Source of the DNA: Pseudoscleropodium purum
Taxonomy: Eukaryota; Streptophyta; Bryopsida; Hypnales; Brachytheciaceae
DNA: 64,000 bases
Reading direction: 5' to 3'
Assembly (NCBI GenBank): GCA_963969395.1
Contig: OZ017798.1
Span: 25,784,173-25,848,172, forward strand
The translations under genes were made by a program, and so were the position numbers. Shown in pieces: positions 22,773-32,900 of the stretch (its first letter is position 1; each line of letters opens with the position of its first letter). The notes below the pieces were generated by a model. It did not search any database. It was not told where the DNA came from and saw only the letters and a list, made by a program, of their open reading frames with translations.

Positions 22773-25700
22773 TGATTGTACCCCATTCTAAGTTTCTAGT
22801 CCTATAAAGAGATAGCTACTATCTCTCAACAATGATTATGATGATGATTTCAATAGTTACAATGTTCATAAAGATATAGCCACTATCTCCTGAGAATTGT
22901 CAGGCAACCTATTTTAATCCCCCTCCCTTTGAAAATGAAAAAATAGCAACCGTCGGATGTGATTAAAAAAAACCTAAGACCACCTTCCATTGTTGTATGA
23001 TGTGAATCAATAAAAAAAAATGTCGTTAAAGTTCTACTAGTCGCATGATTCAAAAAGAAAACAAAAACTCCTTTTGAAAAGTCAACAATGGTGCAATTGG
23101 GTGTAATATATGTATGTGGTAGTAATGATAGGACTTCCTTTATGTTTCTTTATATAAACATATAATATATAAATTAAATATTCAAATTAATTAATGTCGT
23201 TGATTTATGAATTATGCATTATGATTGACTTTGAAAAATGTAATTGGTTATAGAAAAGTAACTAAAACTAATTAAATTTATTGAAGGATTTAATTAAATT
23301 TTTGTACAACTCATTTCATAGAATGGATTCAAGTGAGTTCAATCCATAGAAAAAGATTCAAATTAATTCATTTGACAAAATTTTAGCAACATGAAAAGAC
23401 AAATTTTAGTAGCATGAGATTGAAGAAAAAAATGTTGAAAAGATTAGGGTTTAGGATTGAATGTACAAGTTTTACATGAAATGAAAGAATGAGAAATTAA
23501 ATTTTTCAATGTAATTTAGGGTTTGTTTTGTGAAGAAAGCAATTGAGTAGGAAGGAAGTAAATTTCGAGATAGAGTGTTTCAATGTAGGGAATTGGAAAT
23601 GATTTTTGTTCAATGGCTACATGCCACGTGTACAAAAATTATTCCCTAACTATCCTATTATTAGGCATGTACATGGTTTTACACTATCCTATCACTTCAA
23701 AAGAGGCAGCAAGTGCCTCCACTACATTAATGTTTATAAAGATATAACCACTATTTCTCAACAATGAATATGGTGATGATTTCAATAGTTATGATGTTTA
23801 TATAATTTTCATTAGTTTTTATATACACTTGCATTTAACCCCCAAAAGACATGATTGTAGATCCAAAGGGTCAAACCTTAGTTTTTATATAGTTCTTGAA
23901 TTTGAATATTTTCAAGCTTAATTTTTAAAATGTAGCTTAATAATCTACATTTGATTATATATATATTTTTTTATATTTTTTAAATATTTTTTTATTTTTT
24001 TAATTAATTAATTAATTAATTTTTAAATCATTAAAAAAAATTATAATTGAATTTGAAGGCAATATCTTGAAAGCTTAAGGTACACTACTTTTGAACTTTT
24101 ATCAAATTTCTCTTGATGATAGCTCAAAGAGCACACAAATTATATAATGATATTCATCATTATTATCTCCATTTTTCTATAAAATTTTATACTAATACAA
24201 GCATTTTGTAATTACTAGGATTTTTACAAAAAAATAACTTCAAAAATTCAAATTAATGTTTTTAACCATTAGAAAATGAAAAATAAAATAAAACATTGCT
24301 AATTTTTTAATGTGTATTTTTATATAGAAAACTAATGACTTTGACTAATCAATAAAATGATTGGCCTTTTAAGAGTTAAGGATTGGAATTTGTAGTCTAC
24401 AAATTTGAATATTGAAATTTTTTTGTAAGGCTTTGAAGTCGAGTAACTACCTTACTTGTTGGTATGGTAATGTACTTGTTGAATTTTCCTATATTACCAT
24501 AATTTTGGATAGGATAATTGAAATACCATATAGGGTTTCATTTTTGCAATACAAGTTATTTGGTCAATGATTAATACAAAATTTCAGAAGGAATATCAAA
24601 CTCTCACCATGGTTATAGCCTTATTTTGCAAAAGAAATTATAATATTAATTGATAAACTCACTTTGGTCCCTATGTTTTATGTGTGGGTATCATGGATAT
24701 TAAAAGATAAGGTGATGACATATTAGAAATACATGTTTAGAATTTGCACTAGAGTTGTTGCAAGAAATATTTGTTGTCTTGGGCTCAAAATGGCCTAATT
24801 TAATGAGTAATGTAATTTTTGAAATAGATTTTAAAAATAAAATAAAATATGAATAGTTTTTAAAGCATTGAAAATAGTTTGACTTTCAAAATTTATACCT
24901 AAAAAATTTTATCACTAAAATTTATGCACAAAAAAAGACAATGGAATACCAAAAAAACAAATCCTTTGAAGTTCTATTTTTTAGGAAATAGTGAAAAGAT
25001 TCAAAGAAATAAAATTTTAAAAAACATTTTTCCTAACTTGAAGGAGCTTCTTCTCCAAAAAAAATTATCTTGGGAGAAAAAAAATCGTGTTCTTTGCACT
25101 TGCACTAAAGGAGTGCACTTTGAACACATGTGGAAGGTAGAAAGTTTACAATTTTTAGAAAATTTCATTGTGGCTTGTGCAACTTTAGTAGAGGTCCTTA
25201 AATACTAATTTTGAGATTCAAATTTGCATTTTGGGATCAAAATTAGTACTAAAAAAACTTCAAAATGGCTAAGGTAGACATTCAATTGAATGTTACTTAA
25301 AAATAGTAAAATAAAGTTTGTACTATGAAAAAATTATTTAATGTCTACAACTACTATATGTACCTTTATTTCAAATTTCATGTAAAACTGACTTACAACG
25401 CAAAAGTTATGTACAACAACCACTTGTCCAAGGCAAAGGGGACAAAAATAAGACAATTGTTTCTTACAATCACCTAGTAGGTGGATAAAGTGTACTGGAC
25501 AAAGTATGTATACATAACAAAGTGAATATGTTTACAAGGCAAAAGCACATTCTTGTAATGCTTTTAGAGTTTTCTTATTATTTTGAAACTCATTTGTTAG
25601 ATTTCAAAACATCAAGATTCTTTGTAATAAAATGTTGATTTTTCAACCCAAAGATAGTAAAATTAATTTTGGAATTTTGGAATAAATCATTGAAACTCTT

Positions 25701-25895
25701 TCAACACATGTATATCATTTTTAGTTTTTCCATAGATATATTACATGTATTTACTCAAAATTTCCCCAATGAATTTTCATTGGATGAAATGTACTTTTCA
25801 CAACATTCATCATCTAACTAGTGAATGATTGAAGCACTTAGAAGTTAAATAACTATTGTAAGAGAAAAAAATTATAGGAGTACCTAGGAACATTG
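22773..25895. other. AT-rich intergenic DNA, no gene seen
   Basis: AT-rich. A block containing ATAAAGATATAGCCACTATCTC and TCAACAATGA..ATGATGATTTCAATAGTTA occurs at about 22795-22905 and again at about 23728-23815 in direct orientation. A TTAA run lies at about 24000-24022. The 94-residue frame at 24924-25208 is unrecognised. Confidence 0.5.
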
Positions 25896-25990
25896 CACTA
25901 ATAGAAAAGGTGGGTTTGGGGCACCAAGGGATTGTGCCAAAGTATGGTGCCTAAGCACACACATTACACTCTTACACTATTCTTTAGTGC
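25896..25990 (+). mobile_element. Possible CACTA-type transposon left end
   Basis: The sequence CACTAATAGAAAAGG is followed by a cluster of GGCACC/GGTGCC motifs in both orientations. This resembles the terminus and subterminal repeats of plant CACTA (En/Spm) elements. No matching right end or 3-bp duplication was found, so this may be a chance match or a broken element. Confidence 0.25.
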
Positions 25991-26741
25991 CCTAGGCCCC
26001 ACCACTCTACTAATTTGGGGAGGACTATTCCCAAAGAACTCATATTTGTTCTATTGTTTGTGAAAAGGTTTTAGAGCCATTATGAAGGATGAAATAAAAT
26101 ATTTCATTTTGAGTAAGATTATCAAATAAAAAATTTCAAAAAAACAATTTAAACTTAGAGCAAAGTCTTTATGGTAAAATAGCCCACCATGAGCAAAAGA
26201 TCCATCACAAATACCTAGAGAGTGACCCATCCAAGTCTTGTATGAACCCATGATAGACTTTTGAAAAAAATGAGATGTAGACTACATCAAGTTGGATTAG
26301 TAGCCACAATCAATGTCTTGAATGACAATGGTTACTAATGATTCCAATAGAAACTTCCACCTATTGAGTGTAAACTCATTATAAGAAGTGACTTTTTAGG
26401 CTTTCTTGTTGTAAATAAATCATGAAATATTGCTTGGCTAATGTGGATACTCTTTTGTTGGGTTTGTGATAGTCTAGAGATTCTTTTGGACTAATTGGAT
26501 AGTACACTTCAAAAAAATTGTAACAAATTCATATTATCACAAACAAAATTGTTCTCTCCCTTTCACATCTATCTTGATGTAGAAAAAGAAATTTAATTTT
26601 CAACAGTGCTACCAAGGAAAAACTAGTCATTCTACCCATAATGACCTAGTTTACCCTAATTCTTTTTCAAAAGGTTATCTTTCCACTTGTTGTTCATTGA
26701 CTACAAGATTATTTAGAAGTCTTCATTCCTTTTGATTGTTT
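25991..26741. other. AT-rich intergenic DNA, no gene seen
   Basis: AT-rich DNA with one short unrecognised minus-strand frame (26051-26251) and no RNA gene. Confidence 0.5.
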
Positions 26742-27465
26742 TTAACCCCTATATGTAAAAATTGCGTTTTTTTTGGCAACACATCAATTTTGGGCAGCTT
26801 ACTATAAATAAAGTTTTTAATTTTTTTCTTTGAAAATTTCACATAACAAGTGCTTGAGGAGTAGCTTTTAAGGCCCAATAACTTTATAACTTTTGACTAC
26901 ATGGTTTAAAAGTTATTGCATGATATGTAATTTTCATTGCTTGGTGGGCAGTCCTAATAGTTCAAAATACTTCCTTAAAAATCATTTTTTTTAAAAGAAA
27001 AAATTGAAATTGGTTCTCTAGATTTAGTATATACATGGGAGGCTCTAAATCATTCTATTTTGATTAAAGAAATGAAAGTTATGAGGAATTTTAGTTTGTG
27101 GGTAGGTATAGAAAACCATAACTACCTACAAACTAAAATTCTTCATAACTTTTATCTCATTAATCAAAATGAAATGATTCAAAGCTTCTCGCATGAATAT
27201 AAAAACTAGAGAACCAATTTCAAATTTTTATTTAAAAAAAATAAAAATTTTAAAGAAGTTTTTTGAGCTACCTGGTCTACCCACCAGCAATGAGAATTAC
27301 ATATCATGCAATAACTTTTTAACCATACACTCAAAAGTTATGAAAATTGTTGGACTTTGAAGTTACTCCCCGGACATATGTTGTGTGAAATTTTCATAGA
27401 AGAAAATAAAAAATTTCATTTGTAATGATTTGGCAACATAGCGATTTGGGGCATTTAGGGGTTAA
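26742..27465. mobile_element. TTAA-bounded foldback element, copy E
   Basis: The whole 724-bp element is one large inverted repeat. The left arm starts TTAACCCCTA and the right arm ends TAGGGGTTAA. The roughly 360-base arms are alike along their length and meet near 27105-27112. Shared blocks include GTTATTGCATGATATGTAAT, TTGAAATTGGTTCTCTAG and GAATTTTAGTTTGT. Both arms are the same end type seen at the left of copy A, so it is two like ends joined head to head. A transcript across it would form a long hairpin. Confidence 0.85.
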
Positions 27466-28951
27466 AGGGTACTGGTATTTTGGCTCTTTCATAAATGTCT
27501 GCCAGGTGCTTGCCAAACATTACTCTGCCGGCGCATCTCACAGCCTTTCTCTGAGCTGAACAAACAGTTAGAAAGTTGGCAGCAAAACAGCATCATAAAA
27601 AAAAGACTCGAATCTGCTTTTCAGGATATCATATCTGAAACCATCTAATAAGTTATTGAACTCCAAAGGTAAGGTATGGACGGAGTTCCAGCTCGACAAC
27701 TGCGTACTTCTTCACGAGCCTTTGCAGCAATTTTGTCGTTGATAATTGACAGAATATGAAGTCAGTTAAAAGATGTTGCAGCACTTTAGGTAAACGACTA
27801 AACACACAAACACCTTTCTGCTCATAATTCTAAAAGGTGCAAGATATTGTCTCTGTACTCGAGTACTGCAACAACAACAAGTTTCAGGAGTTCAGTAGGG
27901 AGTACAGTAGCTGAGTTTTAAAATTCCATATGACAGGCCATAATTTAGTCATCGACTCCTCACTCACCGCACTCACCGTACCTGCCTGACTTCTTTTGTT
28001 GGTCACAATTTTATTCCAATGCAACATAAGCTTACATTAGGTAGCCACCAACAACGTACACGCCAAGCTGTTGCTGCTCAATAAATCAGAAAAAGCACAA
28101 TGAAACCTCAAATGACATACCTGCCTCTTCAGTTGTATGTTTGTATAAGAAATGGATTACATAAGCACTCCAGGCGCAATGTTTCTTTTTTTGGTGATGC
28201 AAGGCTATAATTGTGGCCAGTCTGATAGTCCCTCCAAAACTCCATGTCGGTCATTCGCCAAAGGAAAATAGCCTTGTATCGAAAAGGAAGAAGAACCCTG
28301 AGCACTGGTAATACCAATAATTGAATCTTTAGCAGTCAAATCAATAATTCGGGCTTATGAAAGGCCACCTATTAAACTGAAGGTTCAGTTCATCGGTTAT
28401 AAAGTAACTCTAGGCAACAAATGAGAGTGATACAATTGCATTGAACTGGACGCGACATTATGAACTACGTACGGTAATGGCCAAGTTGAGAACCAACAAT
28501 CTTTGAGTTACGGAGCAACGATAGGTAGTACCGTAGCTCAATTACTCTACCGGATTGGCTCACATGGCTGGGTCAGATGCAGTGAAAATCATTCACGGAA
28601 GAAATGTAACGTAGTTTATCAGAGAGAATTCGTGTCATTTACTGCACATACGAGCATGATACGAGCATGGCTGAGAGCACAAGTCCACGACAAGCTTGAG
28701 GCGTAATAAGTTACCAGTAGTTTAATCTGAATCCTTGACATCTTTTGGTTGATCAAAGGGCTCAATATTGAGCAGAAGGTTTACAGTTGCATTGGACTCA
28801 GACTCGGCATTCCAGAGCAACTGAACAAGGCAAGACCAGATCGATGCACCAAAAATCATACACTGAAGTAATGTATTCCATTAGAAAGAATTCGGGTAAT
28901 GTACATAGGAGCAATGCAGGCGAGCCCAAGAAGGCCCCCCTGGGATCTCGC
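27466..28951 (-). other. Single-copy region downstream of the C2orf69-family gene
   Basis: Composition here is balanced and the sequence is not part of the repeat families described, so part is probably the 3' untranslated region of the minus-strand gene ending at 28952. Short frames at 28129-28317 and 28503-28706 have no recognisable domain. No tRNA fold is complete. Confidence 0.45.
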
Positions 28952-31643
28952 TCACGTGGGTCTCACAATGAGTGCCTCAATAATCTCAAAATGCATCTGC
29001 AAGTTCGGCTTGCGCGTAGGGAAGTACATGGTCTCCACCACGCGCAGCTTGGCCGCAGGGCCATGTCGGGAGACCGCATCCTGCAGTCGCTCTCGACACT
29101 TGTTCTTCTCCTCCTCCACCCAACGCCGGCCCAGGTCGCGCCACTGCCGCGGGGTTCCGTGGAGAGCCACCAGCAAGCCGCCCTCGCGGGCTCGGGACGC
29201 AGTGGCCAGACCTTCCAGCACATGCGCGTCGGTTTGGTAGGCGCCGCGGCAGTTCAAGCCCACGTCCACGTAGTGAACCTCCGCCACGCTGCGCAGGAAC
29301 TCCTCTACGGTCGAGGGGAGGAGAGGGGAGCCGCTGGGGAGCTCCTTGGGCTTCTCGTCCGGGAGGGTATCCAGAGCTCGTATCACTCCGCCCTGGAAAA
29401 AAAATTTATCATGAAAGGTTAGAATACTGTACCATAGAAAAGCAGGGACACCGAAATCTCCTTCTTATCACCTTCTCTTACATCTTGTTCGGGAACCGTA
29501 TGAGCTTAGAATATTTACTGAAATGATTGGACAAACTTCCACATATTCATTTTCAAGGAGTGTCGGGGTCCTGAGTCTGCGATCTAAGAGACTTTTCAAG
29601 TGTGTCTTAAGATGAGTGGTTGAGCACCAGGAGGTCTGAGGTGATTGTCAGACATGATCCTCTCCTCCCGACTAAGTCGCGATTGTCAGACATACGTTAA
29701 CTCTCTCTCCTCCAGACTGAGTTATGGTTGTCAGACGTGCCAGTCTCCTCCAGACTAAGTCAGGACTGACATATCTTACAGACAAGGGCTCTCTAAAAGT
29801 GCAAGGGATTAAGATTCCAGACCCTCCTTTTTAGCACCTGCACTCTGCCATGTGTTGGTGAAAGCACCAAGACTCACCTCAAACTTCACAGACTTTCCAG
29901 AGGACTCCCGCTTCGAAACGATACGGTTCAGCCAGTTCTTGTTGGATACCTTTCCCTCTTCCAACTGGTCTTCCAAATGCGTGAGCTCCGCGAGCAGCTG
30001 GTTGAGCACCACACCCCCTTTGCTGAAACCAAAGATGGACGTTTGAGGGCATTTCTTCGACCGCGGAGAGATGTTGCCAAGCACTGCGGGGGCAAACCCA
30101 TGTCCACTGAGAAACGCTCCACTGGTCCTGGTGATCTCGGGTTGCTTTCCCGCTGCTACGCGCTCTCGCTGGCTGGGCAGACTCTCCGTGCTCAACCGCG
30201 TGCTCACCTGCATGGACACACCAAATTTTCAGTCTCAATAGCGGACACGCAAAATTCCTAGCTCAAATTGAAGATCAACAAGAAACGACTCTCAACTAAT
30301 CAGCATACACAGAGTATGAATCCTCCACGTAATACAGTCAAAGATTAGTGAGCTCATTCACAAATCACAATTCAAAGATCAAGCCCGGCATTAAATTACT
30401 GTTCAAGAACTAAAATTTCTTCCCCCTGATTTCAAATTAAGAAGCATATACGCAAACCTCTTTACTATAACCTCTAATCCAAACAGCCTGCACAACTGTT
30501 ACACATTCAAACTGTGGAATAGAGAAAAATTTGGGACCCAAGATTGTACTAAGAGATTACAAACAGAGTTGGAAAGGCACAACAGATTGAGGTTAGTTAC
30601 CTGTGCGAGGCAATCGTGGAGGAGGGATAAAGTAGACCGGGCAGCCGGTAACCCCTGGGGATTGTAGCCACGAGGCTCCCCGGAGGCCGGAAGGGACGGC
30701 AACAGATTTTCATAGCAAGCGAACGAGTTATTGATCCAATGAGAAGGCTCAATGATCCAAGCGTTCACAAAAGGACCCAGCTTCGACACCAGAATGGAGG
30801 CGATGTTCTTCGGATTCGAGAGCCGCTCGATCTCCGCATTGTCGGTGCCTTCCACTCGGTCTCCCACATAGAACACCACGTTCCTGGAAGGCGACTGCTT
30901 TCTAACACGACAACCACACAAAGAAACCCTATTCAGCAATAGTCCAAGTAAGCTCATGATTAAGAGAATCGCTTTTTTATTTTTTTATTTTCTTGACACA
31001 AAAGAAATGATCTTTTCATTGCAGATGACGCACACATACAAAGCACCCAGGCAGGAAACGAGGAGAGATTTGGGTGAGCAAGTCAAGAACAATTCAGTCA
31101 ACTTATTATCTGGTGTATTGTACACTGTATCCCCTTTCTCCCACAAGTAGACAAATTGCTTCAGCGAAAAGGATTTCGTCTGGATCAGGTACGTAAAGCG
31201 TGTAACTGACAGTGACGAGATTTACACGTAAGAACATATTTTATAATAGTTATTCAGTCACGCACATTGCCAGAATTCGCTTTTCGTTAAACTATTTCCC
31301 TGACACTGATTCCGAGCGTAACAAACTCGAGGGCAGAAAGTGGCCAGGAGCCAAGACTTTGGACACCAACACATTCTCGTGAGAAAGGCAGGTGACTAAT
31401 CTTCAAGCCTTGAACAGAATGCAGTATCCCGAAACAGAAGATCATGAATCTTTGCGTAGAAACAGAACAGAAGAGCATACATTGGAAAGAGAAGGAGTTG
31501 CACGGAAGGGCTTCAGAGGGCATCACCAGAAGGACGCCCGTAGCAGGCGAGTAACACAGCGACGCCGTGACGCGGCTGTGCAGTTTGGAGCCACTGCAAC
31601 AAGCTTGCAACACGCCTTCCCATCTCGCCATCTCCGTGGCCAT
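28952..31643 (-). CDS. C2orf69 / UPF0565 family protein, four exons (403 aa)
   Basis: I assembled four minus-strand exons: 31643-31504, 30901-30601, 30207-29878 and 29392-28952. All three introns are GT-AG (donors GTGCAA, GTAACT, GTGAGT) and the frame stays open across each join. The 403-residue product matches the plant C2orf69-like (UPF0565) family. Landmarks are the MARWEGVLQ start (6-14), VVFYVGDRVEGT (55-66), IFGFSKGGVVLNQL (205-218), VHYVDVGLN (296-304) and the conserved tail QMHFEIIEALI (389-399). G-F-S-K-G at 207-211 resembles the nucleophile elbow of alpha/beta hydrolases; Asp300 and a following His are candidate partners, but activity is unproven. The human relative is a mitochondrial protein linked to mitochondrial and glycogen-metabolism defects; a plant role is not established. 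Translation could start at the ATG at 31643 or, four codons later, at 31631, where the family's MARW start aligns. The first intron's donor is weak but gives the best family alignment. Confidence 0.88.
29643..29763. repeat. Minisatellite in intron 3 of the C2orf69-family gene
   Basis: Three imperfect tandem units start at 29643, 29681 and 29726 (38, 45 and 38 bp). Each begins RRTTGTCAGACRT and ends with CTCCTCC.GACTRAGT. They lie wholly inside the third intron (29393-29877). Confidence 0.85.
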
Positions 31644-32900
31644 CGCACCCACACCCACACGAATCCTTTCCGTCACGAAACTCCACTCCAGTCCTCCTGG
31701 TCGCCAATCCGAGCGTCACGCAATATCATACGAAATAGCCCAACAGCAACAGACTCTTCTCCACCAAATACGTCTTCAAACTCATACTCGCAAGTACGTC
31801 TCCAAACTCATTCCCACACCAGCTTCGTCTCTCTCGCTCGCCACCCTAACCTCGAACCCACGGACCTGCCAGCCAAGAAATAACTGCCAATGAGCACTAG
31901 GACGACGACATGGACGGGGGATGGCAAAATCAAAAGGCATCCAAAAGACGCGCACCCCTTTCTTCTCTCATGGCATGGACCTCCTTCCCGCTCCTGCTAC
32001 TGAGGGATTACAATGTGTGGGATGCAAGTGTGTGGATAAGGCGAAGAAGGATGTGCATGCAAGCGTTAGTATCAGATGAGAACAAACTCATGCGCACACA
32101 AACACTCCACTCACTCACTCACCAACGGAATGAATAATCAAAAGGCTGCAGCACCCAAAGGCGCTATGCAGATGATGAGCGGCTGGCGGGGTGATGATGA
32201 GTGGGTTGTGCTAGAAGATGAGGCTCTCCAGTATTTATGTTCCTAAAGAGAGACCAAAGAGCGGGCTTTAGCGGCGAGCCGAAAAGTGCACCTGGGCAGG
32301 AGGCGGGTTTGGGTTGTGGGAAAAGGCCGGGTGTGGGTTAGGGGATCTGAGAAGCGTTGGAAGCTCTATTATAAAAAAGAAAAAGAAGCTCTCTGCTACG
32401 TAGCACTGCAAGCCTCTCTTTGTCGCTACCAGATCACGGCAACCACGCTGCACAGTGGAATGACTTACAGTAGTGGAGCACTACTACTGCCTGACGACGC
32501 CTCTCGGCAATGCAAGCTCCCTCGTTTCTTCCCCCAAAACAGAGAGGGAAAAAAAGTGGAGTGGCGAGTAAAATTCTCTGTTCGGTTGGCTTGGGAGTGA
32601 CGATTGATGGAGGGCCTGAGATTGGGGTGAAGCTCCGGGGATTCAGGCGGAGAATGGAAGAGGGGATCGAGCGCTAATCATCTCTGGCCCCAGACATGAT
32701 TAGCGCGACTGCTGGGCTGGTGGGGATCCTGAGGGAAGCGTTTCGGGCCCGCGACGCCGGGTTTAGCAGTCATTCCCACATGTCAAGGAAACATGGTTTC
32801 CATTCCTTGCAGTGTTGCCGTGTTGGACTGGAACTTCTGTTTTTCTTCCTCAGCTTCTGATTTCTTTTTCAAAAACAAAAAAACAATAATTCTTTTTTGG
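31644..32900 (-). promoter_or_regulatory. Upstream region and 5' leader of the C2orf69-family gene
   Basis: Balanced to GC-rich sequence continues about 1.2 kb upstream of the start codon, then falls to AT-rich DNA. This fits a leader plus promoter. A CATAAATA string on the minus strand near 32233-32240 could act as a TATA element, with low confidence. Frames on both strands here are overlapping and unrecognised. Confidence 0.45.
32671..32706. repeat. Perfect 11-bp inverted repeat in the upstream GC-rich flank
   Basis: Arms GCGCTAATCAT (32671-32681) and ATGATTAGCGC (32696-32706) flank a 14-base spacer. The repeat sits about 1 kb upstream of the C2orf69-family start codon and could be a protein-binding dyad or a tiny foldback. 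Confidence 0.85.

Noticed and set aside
28520..28590. tRNA-like string GTAGCTCAATTACTCTACCGG
   Set aside because: It resembles a D-arm/A-box only. No acceptor stem or T-arm sequence GGTTCRA pairs with it.
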